A stretch of 64,000 nt of DNA from Corynebacterium kroppenstedtii DSM 44385. Its GTDB lineage: Bacteria; Actinomycetota; Actinomycetes; Mycobacteriales; Mycobacteriaceae. Below the pieces are notes generated by a model. That model had not been told where the DNA came from. It did no database searches and was given only the letters and a program-made list of their open reading frames with translations. The stretch is from assembly GCF_000023145.1 (NCBI RefSeq), contig NC_012704.1:496001-560000 (forward strand), read 5' to 3'. The position numbers and the translations under genes were made by a program. Positions within the stretch are counted from its first letter, which is position 1. The number at the start of each line of letters is the position of its first letter. Shown one piece after another: positions 55,655-64,000 of the stretch.

Positions 55655-56515
55655 ATGACGAATGAGAACAATGTCACATCTGCATCACCCGACGGCGAGG
55701 TCACTTTAGACATCCTGCCCGTGGATAACGACACTCCAACCGATGGCGAGCCACAGCCACGGGTGGCAGTCATTACGATCCGTCGCGATCACAAGAGAAA
55801 CTCGCTGAACGCCGACGTCTGCAGCCAGATCGCGACATATGTTCACGAGGCGGAAAATACGGACTCAGTTCGCGCCATCCTTCTCCGCGGGGAGGGGAAG
55901 GCTTTTTGCGCCGGAGCAGACCTCGCCGGCGGCGTGTACACATCAGCTTTCCATCACAATCTCGATGCAATGCTGACCTCTATTACTCATTCGCCTCTCC
56001 CCGTTATTGCCGACGTCCACGGCCCGGCGGTCGGTGCGGGCACCCAGCTGGCGATGGCGTGCGACCTCCGCGTCGTGGGGGAGAGCGGCTGGTTCAGCGT
56101 TCCTGTCGTTCGCCTAGGCATCGCCGTCGATCCGTGGACGATCCATCGCGCCGTCGAATTACTCGGCGGTGCCCGGGCGCGGTCCTTCCTCTACACGGCT
56201 GAGCGACTCGAGCCCGACGCTGCGATATCAGCAGGGTTGGCGTCGTCACGAGGAAACCACGACGACGCCTGGCAGGTCGCCGTCGATCAAGCCACGAATG
56301 CTCCGCTGACCTTGAGGTATCTCAAAGCCGTCTTTAATCAGGTAGTTCCGACGGGGGTGGCCCAGGGTGGTTCCTCCGAGGGGACTGGTCATGACGACGA
56401 GGTGCTCACCGCTGTTCATGAGCGCTTGCGCACAGAGTGTTGGGATTCCGACGATGCTGCCGAGGCAAGGGCTGCGCGGTCCGAAAAACGTTCCTCGGTG
56501 TTTAAGGGCAAATAG
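55655..56515 (+). CDS. crotonase-fold protein lacking both catalytic glutamates (EchA6-like)
   Basis: A 286-aa member of the enoyl-CoA hydratase family. The oxyanion-hole strand is kept (GKAFCAGADLAGG). In DVHGPAVGAGTQLAMACDLR the first catalytic Glu of crotonases is Gln, and in FSVPVVRLGIAVDP the second is Val. M. tuberculosis EchA6 (Rv0905) also lacks these and acts as an acyl-CoA binding protein in mycolate synthesis. The genomic position between AccD3-like and CtpE-like genes matches. So hydratase activity is unlikely; acyl-CoA binding is inferred. ATG 55655 is probably leaderless. Confidence 0.88.
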   Translation: MTNENNVTSASPDGEVTLDILPVDNDTPTDGEPQPRVAVITIRRDHKRNSLNADVCSQIATYVHEAENTDSVRAILLRGEGKAFCAGADLAGGVYTSAFHHNLDAMLTSITHSPLPVIADVHGPAVGAGTQLAMACDLRVVGESGWFSVPVVRLGIAVDPWTIHRAVELLGGARARSFLYTAERLEPDAAISAGLASSRGNHDDAWQVAVDQATNAPLTLRYLKAVFNQVVPTGVAQGGSSEGTGHDDEVLTAVHERLRTECWDSDDAAEARAARSEKRSSVFKGK

Positions 56516-56626
56516 GTTCCGGCATAGGCAGCCGAGCGTCGGGACTCGAGCATCGCCAACCCGGCCCCGGGAGTGAGCGTCGGGAGTCGAACGTCGATAG
56601 CCGAGTCGTGTTAATAAGGCGTTCTC

Positions 56627-56632
56627 TACAAT
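56627..56632 (+). promoter_or_regulatory. -10 box of a leaderless promoter (ctpE)
   Basis: TACAAT, 6 nt before ATG 56639. Confidence 0.55.
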
Positions 56633-56638
56633 GAGCAC

Positions 56639-59212
56639 ATGGCTCAACAACAGTCCGACGCTTCGTCGTCTCACGATCCTGTGGCGTCGTCCGATTCTTC
56701 TGCCGCTGATGATGACCGTACTTTCCACACGGATCCGTCGGTGGGGCTGACTTCGCAGGAGGTCGAGGAACGTCGTCGTGACGGTAAAGGCAATACGCTG
56801 CCTGAACGGTCCGGCCGCTCAACCTGGTCGATTATCAAGGCGAATGTTTTTACCCGCATCAACGCGATGCTGGGCGTCCTCCTTGTCATCGTGCTGGCAA
56901 CGGGATCGCTCATTAACGCGATGTTCGGGCTGTTGATCATCGCAAACTCGGGCATCGGGATTATCCAGGAGCTTCGCGCCAAGCGGACGCTAGACAAGCT
57001 CACCATCGTGGGCGAAGCGCGACCCACCGTCCGAAGAGACGGGGAGGACCAGGAGATTTCCCGCGACGAGGTTGTGCTCGATGACCTCATCATTTTGAAG
57101 TCGGGGGTCCAGGTCGTTGTTGACGGCGTCGTCGTTGAGTCTGAGCACGTCGATATCGACGAATCGATGCTCACCGGGGAATCCGACCCCGTGGAAAAAT
57201 CGCCGGAGGATGAGGTCCTATCCGGATCGTTTGTGCAGTCCGGCCACGGGCTTTACCAGGCGACGAAGGTCGGGGCGGATTCGTACGCCGGGAAATTGAC
57301 GGCGGCGGCGAATAAGTTCGAGCTCACCGACTCCGAGTTGATGACGGGCATCAACAAGATCCTTCGCATCATTACGTGGCTGTTGATTCCGACCGGCATT
57401 TTGACCATTTGGACTCAGCTGTTCCGGTCAGGGGATTCACTCCGCGACGCTATTTTGGCCATGGTCGCAGCCCTCGTCCCGATGGTCCCCGAAGGCCTGG
57501 TCTTGATGACATCGATCGCCTTCGCCGTCGGAGTTGTGCGCCTAGGGAAGTTTAAAGCGCTGGTCAATGAGCTGCCAGCGATTGAGGGCTTGGCCCGCGT
57601 CGACGTCGTCTGTACCGATAAGACCGGCACGCTGACGGAAAACAGAATGGTGCTCAACGACGTCGTAGAGGTGGACTCGGAGCGGAAATCGGACTCCGAC
57701 AGCGATTCGTCGGTTGACGAACCATTGTCGGAATCGGACGAGGGCTGGGTCCGCGTCGACCACGACGTCCTCGCCGCGTTGGCGTCGTTAATCGCGGCCG
57801 ACGACGACAAGAACGACACCTCGGAGGCCATCGCCGAAGGAATCCACGATCTCGAGTCGGACGCAGACGTCGAGGTCATGGACCCCACGGACACCAAGGC
57901 GTTTTCGTCGGCACGAAAATGGTCGGGAGCCAGCTTTGGCGAGACCACGTGGGTGATGGGTGCCCCGGACGTTATTGCGCTACCTGGGTCGGATGCGGCC
58001 GAAGCAGCCGATGAGGTGGGCCGACGGGGCTTGCGTGTTCTACTGTTGGCCCAGACATCGAAGAAGCTCGACGACATTACCGCGACGCCTAAAGAGCCCG
58101 GCGATGATGACCTCACCCCGCGGGGACTGATCGTTCTCGAGCAGAAAGTGCGCGACGATGCGCCGGAGACGATCGAGTATTTTGACCGCGAGAAAATGCA
58201 CGTCAAGGTCATTTCCGGGGACAACGCAGAGTCCGTGGGGGCTGTGGCGTCGTCGGTGGGGATTGATAGTTCGAAGACCATCGATGCCCGCGAACTCCCT
58301 GATTACCAGTCCGACCAGGATAAATTCGACGAGGTCGTGGAAGAATCTACGGTGTTTGGGCGCGTGACACCCGAACAAAAGCGCGCGATGGTGGGCGCGC
58401 TGCAGCGCAATAACCACACCGTCGCGATGACGGGTGACGGCGTGAACGACGTGTTGGCCCTGAAGGACGCCAATATCGGTGTGGCGATGGGCGCAGGTTC
58501 CCCGGCGACGCGGTCGGTGGCTCAGCTGGTGTTGCTGAACAATTCCTTTGCGACGCTGCCACATGTTGTTGCCGAAGGCCGCAGGGTGATTGGCAACATC
58601 GAGCGCGTAGCTAACCTTTTCTTGACGAAGACCGTGTACTCGGTGCTGCTGGCGCTGATCGTCGGTATCTTCGGAATGAGCTACCCCTTCCAACCCATCC
58701 ACGTGACCATGACCGGCTGGTTCACCATCGGGATCCCGGCGTTCATTTTGTCGCTCGCCCCGAACCACGAACGGGCAAAGTCCGGTTTCGTAGGCCGCGT
58801 CCTGCGGCTGGCGGTTCCGTCGGGAGTTCTTATTGGTGCAGTGACAGTCGGGTTCTGGCTGTGGGTCACGCGAGGCGACAACTTCGATCGATCACAAGCA
58901 TCGACAGCGACGCTGACGGTGATGATCACGATGGCGCTGTGGGTGCTCATTGTCGTTGCTCGCCCGTACAAGCTGTGGAAGATCGTCCTGCTGGTGGTAT
59001 CGGCCCTGGCCTACGTCGTCATTTTCTCGGTCCCGTGGATTGCTCACATTTTGTTGCTGGACCCGACGAACCTTGGGCTGATGACGCAAGCGCTCATTGT
59101 CGGCGCGGTTGGATGTGTTGCCATCGAAATCGCGTGGTGGATCAGCCACACGAAGCGCGGCGATGCGCAGCTGTGGGATCACTCAGAGGCTGAAGGCGTG
59201 TTTAAGTACTGA
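56639..59212 (+). CDS. ctpE: CtpE-like P-type cation ATPase
   Basis: A P-type ATPase of 857 aa resembling mycobacterial CtpE (Rv0908), reported to act in calcium uptake. The polar N-terminus leads to [20 protein letters not shown]. Then come the actuator loop [14 protein letters not shown], the M4 ion-site helix [15 protein letters not shown], the phosphorylation motif [14 protein letters not shown], and [20 protein letters not shown]. About ten hydrophobic segments include four at the C-terminus. An acidic insertion ([18 protein letters not shown]) lies between the phosphorylation motif and the nucleotide domain. It is not related to the P1B metal pump at 51 kb. The ion is inferred from the orthologue. 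Confidence 0.9.
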   Translation: MAQQQSDASSSHDPVASSDSSAADDDRTFHTDPSVGLTSQEVEERRRDGKGNTLPERSGRSTWSIIKANVFTRINAMLGVLLVIVLATGSLINAMFGLLIIANSGIGIIQELRAKRTLDKLTIVGEARPTVRRDGEDQEISRDEVVLDDLIILKSGVQVVVDGVVVESEHVDIDESMLTGESDPVEKSPEDEVLSGSFVQSGHGLYQATKVGADSYAGKLTAAANKFELTDSELMTGINKILRIITWLLIPTGILTIWTQLFRSGDSLRDAILAMVAALVPMVPEGLVLMTSIAFAVGVVRLGKFKALVNELPAIEGLARVDVVCTDKTGTLTENRMVLNDVVEVDSERKSDSDSDSSVDEPLSESDEGWVRVDHDVLAALASLIAADDDKNDTSEAIAEGIHDLESDADVEVMDPTDTKAFSSARKWSGASFGETTWVMGAPDVIALPGSDAAEAADEVGRRGLRVLLLAQTSKKLDDITATPKEPGDDDLTPRGLIVLEQKVRDDAPETIEYFDREKMHVKVISGDNAESVGAVASSVGIDSSKTIDARELPDYQSDQDKFDEVVEESTVFGRVTPEQKRAMVGALQRNNHTVAMTGDGVNDVLALKDANIGVAMGAGSPATRSVAQLVLLNNSFATLPHVVAEGRRVIGNIERVANLFLTKTVYSVLLALIVGIFGMSYPFQPIHVTMTGWFTIGIPAFILSLAPNHERAKSGFVGRVLRLAVPSGVLIGAVTVGFWLWVTRGDNFDRSQASTATLTVMITMALWVLIVVARPYKLWKIVLLVVSALAYVVIFSVPWIAHILLLDPTNLGLMTQALIVGAVGCVAIEIAWWISHTKRGDAQLWDHSEAEGVFKY

Positions 59213-59365
59213 TTCCGCGCAGATCGGCCCAGGGCTGTGGCCCGTGTCTGTGGCCTGTGCCCGTGCCCGTCGTCGCTGTCTCCGCAGGCGGTCTGGGTTA
59301 TTTAGCTGTACATTGTGGTCAGGCTCATTCGATTCCCGATCGACCAATCAGTAGGGTTGTCATCC

Positions 59366-60616
59366 ATGACTTCAGTCCCAGTAGCCGACACAATGGCGGT
59401 CTCTCAGATGGTGCTGGCGTCGGGCCAGGCAAATACCGACACCATGATTTCACTCACCGCAATTCTGGCGGTGGCACTGTTGGCTCCCATCTTGTCCTTC
59501 ATGACAGGCAAACGTATCCCGGCTGTCGTGTTCCTCATTGTTTTGGGCGTCATTATCGGCCCCAGCGTGTGGGGCGTCGCGGAGATCGATTCCGGTATTT
59601 CGATCTTGCGTCAGTTGGGCTTGGGAATGTTGTTCCTGCTGGCAGGCTACGAGTTGGACACGGACTCGCTGCGCAGCAAAGAGGGCGGTAATGCCGCGTT
59701 GACCTGGCTCATGTGCCTAGCGTTGGCATTCATCGGTGCCCTGGTTTTCCTGAAGGGAAACGGGGCGCTGACTGCGGTCACACTGGCTATCGCTGTGACA
59801 TCTACCGCGCTAGGTACGTTGCTGCCCATCTTGAAGCAGTCGGATCTATTGCGAACCAACGTCGGTAAATCTGTCATGCTTCATGGCGCTGTCGGCGAGT
59901 TGATGCCCATCATGGCCATCGCTCTGTTGCTCTCCGCGAGGTCAATGGGCGTGACATTCCTGATCCTGCTCGCGTTCTTCGCCATCGCAGCCATGGTGGC
60001 GGTGGTTCCGCGAACCGTCGCTACTCTCGTCCCCTGGGTGGGTCGCGCGATTATCGACGGGGCCTCGGCGACGAACCAATCGATCGTCCGCATGGTGGTC
60101 CTGATGTTGGCGATCCTGATGACAGTCGCCGCGGTATTCGACCTCGACGTCGTCTTGGGAGCGTTCGCCGCTGGTATTGTTCTGCGAGGCCTCGTCCCAG
60201 AGCGTGCCCACGGTCTCATCGAGGAGCGCTTGGACGTGATGGGCTACGGCTTCTTCATTCCCGTCTTTTTCGTGTGTTCAGGTATCAATATCGACGTGCA
60301 GACCGTGGGTGCCAACATTGGGCAACTGTTTGCTGTGGTCGGCGTCATTCTGGTTGCCCGTGGGGTGCCGGTGTTCCTGCGCGAAATGTTCACCAAGACC
60401 GGCTCGAAGCTGACGACGACGAACCAGAAATTCCAGCTCGCCTGCTATGCCTCGACGGGTCTGCCGATCATCGTTGCGGTCACCGAAGTGGCGACGAATG
60501 CGCACCTGTTAGAGGAATCGGCGGCTTCCCTTCTAGTCGCTGGTGGTGCGGTGACGGTTCTGCTCTTCCCGCTGATTGCTGCCGCGCTTCAGCCAAAGGA
60601 CAAGAGGAAGCTATAA
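59366..60616 (+). CDS. CPA2-type cation/proton antiporter
   Basis: A monovalent-cation/H+ antiporter of the KefB/NapA class, 416 aa, with about 12 hydrophobic segments. Features are FMTGKRIPAVVFLIVLGVII, GPSVWGVAEIDSGISILRQL, GLGMLFLLAGYELD with the acidic residue in helix 4, and FDLDVVLGAFAAGIVLRGLV. There is no C-terminal RCK or TrkA-N domain, so nucleotide gating is not expected. ATG 59366 is preferred to 59315; TAGGGT lies 8 nt upstream. It follows ctpE by about 150 bp, and both may serve ion balance. Na+ or K+ preference cannot be told. Confidence 0.88.
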   Translation: MTSVPVADTMAVSQMVLASGQANTDTMISLTAILAVALLAPILSFMTGKRIPAVVFLIVLGVIIGPSVWGVAEIDSGISILRQLGLGMLFLLAGYELDTDSLRSKEGGNAALTWLMCLALAFIGALVFLKGNGALTAVTLAIAVTSTALGTLLPILKQSDLLRTNVGKSVMLHGAVGELMPIMAIALLLSARSMGVTFLILLAFFAIAAMVAVVPRTVATLVPWVGRAIIDGASATNQSIVRMVVLMLAILMTVAAVFDLDVVLGAFAAGIVLRGLVPERAHGLIEERLDVMGYGFFIPVFFVCSGINIDVQTVGANIGQLFAVVGVILVARGVPVFLREMFTKTGSKLTTTNQKFQLACYASTGLPIIVAVTEVATNAHLLEESAASLLVAGGAVTVLLFPLIAAALQPKDKRKL

Positions 60617-60739
60617 CGCGGTTTTCTGGTCGCGGTGCTTGTCGGCTATCCTGGTTCTGCTTTGAGTTCCAACTACTGGTGGTGGAGGATCCGTGTATGT
60701 GGGCCCTTGCCAGCGGGAATGGTGACTGAAGTGCTTTTT

Positions 60740-60812
60740 GCCCTAGTAGCTCAGTGGATAGAGCACGGCTCTCCTAAAGCCGGTGTCGGAGGTTCGATTC
60801 CTCTCTGGGGCA
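60740..60812 (+). tRNA. tRNA-Arg (anticodon CCT)
   Basis: Acceptor GCCCTAG pairs with CTGGGGC (one G-U), the anticodon stem CGGCT/AGCCG has loop CTCCTAA, and the T-arm is GGAGG/CCTCT with TTCGATT. The discriminator is A. It reads the AGG codon. Confidence 0.95.
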
Positions 60813-60827
60813 CAATTTTGCGTTTAA

Positions 60828-60845
60828 CGTTTATGTCTATAAACG
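60828..60845 (+). terminator. weak terminator candidate after tRNA-Arg
   Basis: CGTTTAT-GTCT-ATAAACG is a perfect 7-bp stem, A/T-rich and without a T-run. Confidence 0.35.
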
Positions 60846-60988
60846 GCATGTTTATGCATGTGAAAATGTCTAGCGCTGTGTATCGCTCTCCCAGGACCGC
60901 AGTTATCGGGTGCGTTGTTGTCGGAGCCCCTACTCTCACCAAGATTCAGCTTCATTAAATTTATTTTCAGTTGAGGGGTGCGGTGGGT

Positions 60989-60994
60989 TAGGCT
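60989..60994 (+). promoter_or_regulatory. -10 box of a leaderless promoter (membrane acyltransferase)
   Basis: TAGGCT, 6 nt before ATG 61001; no Shine-Dalgarno. Confidence 0.5.
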
Positions 60995-61000
60995 CCCCGC

Positions 61001-62284
61001 ATGAAAAAATCTATTCACCCCATTGAGCGGTTGCGGGGGAGCGTTCAATCGCCACGGCTGCCGGGGATCGATGTTGCCCGGGTGCTGGCGATTTTCGGGA
61101 TGATCGCAGCTCATGTTGCGTCGGGACCGTCGTCGGTAAGCATTATGGACCCGTCGACGTACCCAGCTCTCGTTCACGGTCGGCCAGCCGTGTTATTCGC
61201 TTTGTTAGCTGGCGTGTCGATAAGCTTGATGACGGGACGCGGTGAGCGGCCAACGTCGGTCAACGACGTGCGGGGAATAAGGCTGAAGCTTATTGGGCGC
61301 GCTCTAGCTATTTTCCTAATCGGCCTTCTGTTAGAGCAGCTTGGTACCGGAATTGCAGTCATTTTGACCTTTTACGGTGTTCTGTACTTCGTTGCTCTGC
61401 CCTTTGTGTGGGCGAAGACTCGGACGCTTGTCATTGTGACCGTCTGTCTGGGGCTTGTTGGACCATCTTTGTTGGCAGTTATTCAGTACCTGTTGCCAAA
61501 AGGGAACGTCAGCCCAACAATCGGGCTGGTGTTAGGTGGGGTGTATCCGCTGCCTGTGTTCTGGGGCATTCTTCTGTTGGGGATGGCGCTGGGCCGGCTT
61601 CATTTGCAGAGCACCCGAGTGCTGGCCGGCCTTGTCGCCGTCGGGATTTGCGCCAGCGCAGTCGGTTATGGTGTGGGATCACTATGGGGTAGTAACGAGG
61701 AACCGAAGAACGGATGGATCAACCAAGATGATGGGAATGGCAGTTCCCAGCCCGATTGGTCGACAGTGATTTCCAAGTTACAGAAGCAGAAATCCAAGCA
61801 GGTTGATGGCCTGCAGCCGGGAAATCCCGCCGCGGAATCATCGGGGGATGCATCGTCCGACGAAGGAATTGAAAGCCGATGGGGTCAGTATTGGGAAGGG
61901 CTCGGTAGTTCGAAACAATTGAAAGACTCCATCAAGAAGTCTGTTGTGGATTCAGCACCGCACAGTGGGGGCACTGCAGAATTCGTCGGATCCGGCGGGT
62001 TTGCCCTCATCGTCGTAGCGTTGTGCCAGCTCGTTGTGTCACGTGCGCGGCGGTGGTTTATACCTCTCGCTGTCACGGGGGCTATGCCGCTGACCATTTA
62101 CACCGCGCACGTCATTGTCGTGTTTGTTCTGGGTGGCCCGGCGGGAACAGTGGTTTCTAATCCGCTTTACTGGTCACTCGTAATTGGTTCGGTGATCTTC
62201 GCAAATGGCTGGATGGCGTTCGTTGGGCGCGGCCCCTTGGAGCGATTCCCCCGTTGGCTCGGAAACAGGGCGGCGGGACAGTAG
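61001..62284 (+). CDS. multi-pass membrane acyltransferase-like protein (DUF418/DUF1624-HGSNAT type)
   Basis: A 427-aa protein with about ten hydrophobic segments. The first helix carries LPGIDVARVLAIFGMIAAHV, followed by HGRPAVLFALLAGVSISLMT. This is the signature opening of heparan-alpha-glucosaminide N-acetyltransferase-like and DUF418 proteins, with a conserved Arg and His. An external loop of about 90 residues (DGNGSSQPDWSTVISKLQKQ onward) sits between helices. The closing part has MPLTIYTAHVIVVFVLGG. Such proteins move acyl groups across the membrane to cell-wall or lipid sugars; the acceptor here is unknown. It is convergent with the Tyr-rich membrane protein, 5 bp away. Confidence 0.75.
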   Translation: MKKSIHPIERLRGSVQSPRLPGIDVARVLAIFGMIAAHVASGPSSVSIMDPSTYPALVHGRPAVLFALLAGVSISLMTGRGERPTSVNDVRGIRLKLIGRALAIFLIGLLLEQLGTGIAVILTFYGVLYFVALPFVWAKTRTLVIVTVCLGLVGPSLLAVIQYLLPKGNVSPTIGLVLGGVYPLPVFWGILLLGMALGRLHLQSTRVLAGLVAVGICASAVGYGVGSLWGSNEEPKNGWINQDDGNGSSQPDWSTVISKLQKQKSKQVDGLQPGNPAAESSGDASSDEGIESRWGQYWEGLGSSKQLKDSIKKSVVDSAPHSGGTAEFVGSGGFALIVVALCQLVVSRARRWFIPLAVTGAMPLTIYTAHVIVVFVLGGPAGTVVSNPLYWSLVIGSVIFANGWMAFVGRGPLERFPRWLGNRAAGQ

Positions 62285-62289
62285 CGCCG

Positions 62290-63036
62290 CTAATTCTTCC
62301 GAGCAGAATTGCCAATGGGTGCGATCAGGTACACCACCGGCAGCCCCACGACGAGGTTCATCACGGACTCGATAATGCCGTTGTAGAACGGCGTCGTTAA
62401 TAAGAGTGGAAGAACAACTGCCGCGACCAGGACCACTCCGACGATCCAACTGTAAAACAGCGACGGCAGCGTTGTTCCGATATTGAGCACCCACCACAAT
62501 AACGCGGCGAAAATGGCCACGAGGGCGGCGAAGATCGCGTAATACGTCCGGTCGATGGGCGGATACGTCCAGTTCACGTACGTGGCGATGCGCTCCATGA
62601 CGAGTTCAAGAATCCATGCCACCACATAAGCGGTAATGGAGGCCACGATGGCAACAGCCACCACTGAGCCGATAAATTTCGGGATATCGAACTGGTCGCT
62701 GATCGAGGGACCACTCTTCTGCGGCCGGGACTGCTGAGGCGCCGGCGACTGCGCGGGCGCCTGCTGATAGCTCTGATACTGCTGGTCAGAGTAATAGCCC
62801 GCGTCGTTATACCCACGATTGCTGTCGTTGTATCCCCGATTGCTGGGCGCGCTATAACCGCCGGAGTTATATTCCCGGGTGTAGCCGCCTGTCGAATACC
62901 CGTCATCGCGGTAGTCCGAGTTCCCGGCCGAGTACTGGCTCTCTGAACCCGAATAACGGTCAGAATAGCTGCTGGGGAAAATCTCAGTTTCGTCGTTCGC
63001 GTTGTTGTAACGGGGGTCACTGTCGCGATTAGGCAT
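62290..63036 (-). CDS. membrane protein with a Tyr/Ser/Asn-rich N-terminal domain
   Basis: A 248-aa protein in two parts. Residues 1-115 are low complexity, with many Tyr, Ser, Asn, Gly and Gln and a short tandem repeat (NRGYNDSNRGYNDAGYYSDQ). Residues 118-245 form four hydrophobic helices (IGSVVAVAIVASITAYVVAW; YAIFAALVAIFAALLWWVLN; SWIVGVVLVAAVVLPLLL; VMNLVVGLPVVYLIAPIG). AAGGA stands about 10 nt before ATG 63036. I do not recognise a named family. The disordered Tyr-rich cytoplasmic part suggests self-association or phosphorylation, which is inference. Confidence 0.7.
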   Translation of the reverse strand: MPNRDSDPRYNNANDETEIFPSSYSDRYSGSESQYSAGNSDYRDDGYSTGGYTREYNSGGYSAPSNRGYNDSNRGYNDAGYYSDQQYQSYQQAPAQSPAPQQSRPQKSGPSISDQFDIPKFIGSVVAVAIVASITAYVVAWILELVMERIATYVNWTYPPIDRTYYAIFAALVAIFAALLWWVLNIGTTLPSLFYSWIVGVVLVAAVVLPLLLTTPFYNGIIESVMNLVVGLPVVYLIAPIGNSARKN

Positions 63037-63103
63037 TAGCAATCAGTCCTTGGCGCTCTATAGAAATCGTGCGTAGGTATTCTACCGGCTCCAGCGCAGA
63101 CTC

Positions 63104-63670
63104 CTAGCTCGCGTCGTGTGACGTCTCTTTTTCCACGATGGATTTGATCTTTTTCACTGTCGCGGGAATACCTTCCAGCGCGGCGTCACGTCGCTCATTG
63201 AGCTCCGCCTCCGCATCGTCGCCGTATTTGTTGATGAAGAACCGGAAGCCTTCTTGAGTAACCTCCCAGGTCTCCGTCAACGTGGACCCGCCATCGTCGG
63301 CGGGTTCAATTTCATAACCCCATTCGACGACGCCACCGTTGACGGCCCACGAGAAAACCTTGGGCCGTTCGGCAGCAGTCACGACGGACTCCGTTTCCCA
63401 CGTGCGCTTCGGTGTTTCATTATGACCGACGAACCACGCGCCGACCTCGGGTTCCGCGGGCGTTGTGCCGTCGTCACGCTCTTTCCACCACGTAGCTTTG
63501 CACACCGGGGACCATTCACCCGTCCGCGAGATGTCCGACACGACGTTGTAGACCTCGTCGGGAGTGGCGTCGATGGTGACAGATACCCGTCGGCGAAAAT
63601 CGTCGGGATTAAACATGCTCGTATCGACGTCGGAGGATGTGTTGTCGTCAGAATTATGTGGAGAAGTCAT
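63104..63670 (-). CDS. SRPBCC-family (polyketide cyclase/START-like) protein
   Basis: A 188-aa soluble protein with the SRPBCC fold: RVSVTIDATPDEVYNVVSDI, then SRTGEWSPVCKATWW, VGAWFVGHNETPKRTWETES, VFSWAVNGGVVEWGYEIEPA and a C-terminal helix. These proteins bind hydrophobic ligands in a deep pocket; most bacterial members have no known ligand. TACCCT lies 7 nt before ATG, which suggests a leaderless transcript. The N-terminal 25 residues are polar and probably disordered. Confidence 0.82.
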   Translation of the reverse strand: MTSPHNSDDNTSSDVDTSMFNPDDFRRRVSVTIDATPDEVYNVVSDISRTGEWSPVCKATWWKERDDGTTPAEPEVGAWFVGHNETPKRTWETESVVTAAERPKVFSWAVNGGVVEWGYEIEPADDGGSTLTETWEVTQEGFRFFINKYGDDAEAELNERRDAALEGIPATVKKIKSIVEKETSHDAS

Positions 63671-63908
63671 ACCGGCCAGGGTAGGTGCTTTTGCGCGTGG
63701 CAGTAGCGGGGGAGGGGAGCCGACCTCCGTATGGGGGTGAGGCCGGACACGTTCCGGGTTGATAACACGAGCATCGGGGGGACAAACGGAATAGCCTGAA
63801 AGGAAGTGGTTACGCGGTTGGCTGAGACCGCGTGACTAATACACCGCGCACGGTGACAGGTGCCTGAACCCCGTGCGTGCACCACAAACACTGGAGGATG
63901 ACACGACC

Positions 63909-64000
63909 ATGACAGAGAAACCGAGCTTCACTGACGTCAATGGACGGGAAGTGTACGCCAAGATTGAGGAGGGCGAGAACGGCCCGCAGCTGATTATCGG
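63909..64000 (+). CDS. start of an unidentified gene, cut by the window edge
   Basis: ATG 63909 has GGAGG about 11 nt upstream and opens MTEKPSFTDVNGREVYAKIE. About 30 codons are visible, too few for a family call. The coding frame is clean to the edge. Confidence 0.6.
   Translation, partial: MTEKPSFTDVNGREVYAKIEEGENGPQLII

Overview
The window is a continuous piece of a Corynebacterium chromosome. The main evidence is a LuxR-type regulator that I recognise as RamA, a corynebacterial CspB-type cold-shock protein, a short Rpf-type muralytic protein, DUF2505, DUF2771, DUF3239 and DUF2530 family genes, a rrn operon without tRNA genes in its 16S-23S spacer, and many start codons placed about 6 nt after a TANNNT -10 box, as in leaderless corynebacterial transcripts. 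The species cannot be fixed from the sequence alone. I see no insertion sequence, prophage, integron or CRISPR array. Nearly all of it reads as ordinary core chromosome.

Layout. 1-5.7 kb: the 5' part of a tRNA-dihydrouridine synthase gene, succinyl-CoA:acetate CoA-transferase (cat), tRNA-Lys, and a four-gene osmoprotectant-type ABC importer. 5.9-13.7 kb: tRNA-Glu, tRNA-Asp and tRNA-Phe, each with its own terminator. Between them lie two small membrane-protein genes, a glycerol-3-phosphate uptake pair (glpT-glpQ) and a cobalamin-riboswitch-controlled BtuFCD importer. 14-22 kb: a small acetyltransferase, cysE, cysK, an enoyl-CoA hydratase, a DUF2505 protein, ramA, a PduO-type cobalamin adenosyltransferase and murA. 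22.2-28.1 kb: a complete 16S-23S-5S rRNA operon with candidate promoters and a repeated boxA-like leader/spacer element.

28.2-64 kb: a block whose order resembles Mycobacterium tuberculosis Rv0858c to Rv0908. It holds a DapC-like aminotransferase, an alpha/beta hydrolase, DUF3239, an XPB/ERCC3-type helicase with its large partner protein, rpf, cspB, DUF2771, an MFS protein, glutamine cyclotransferase, DUF2530, an AzgA purine permease, a SpoU/TrmH methyltransferase, sepH, serC, gltA, an FKBP isomerase, an ArsR regulator with a P1B-4 metal ATPase, a fused acetyl-CoA carboxyltransferase (accD3-like), an aldo/keto reductase, an EchA6-like crotonase, a CtpE-like P-type ATPase, a CPA2 antiporter, tRNA-Arg, a membrane acyltransferase, a Tyr-rich membrane protein, an SRPBCC protein and a truncated last gene.

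The genes form a central carbon and cofactor neighbourhood. Cat handles acetate and succinyl-CoA, GltA is the entry to the TCA cycle, and RamA is the usual acetate/TCA regulator. BtuFCD plus the adenosyltransferase supply adenosylcobalamin, and CysE/CysK make cysteine. The observations I rate highest are an in-frame TAA inside the P1B-4 metal ATPase, MurA carrying Asp in place of the fosfomycin-target Cys, a strong hairpin built from RamA-like motifs just before the ramA ribosome-binding site, and an EchA6-like crotonase lacking both catalytic glutamates. I found no clear new multi-gene system.
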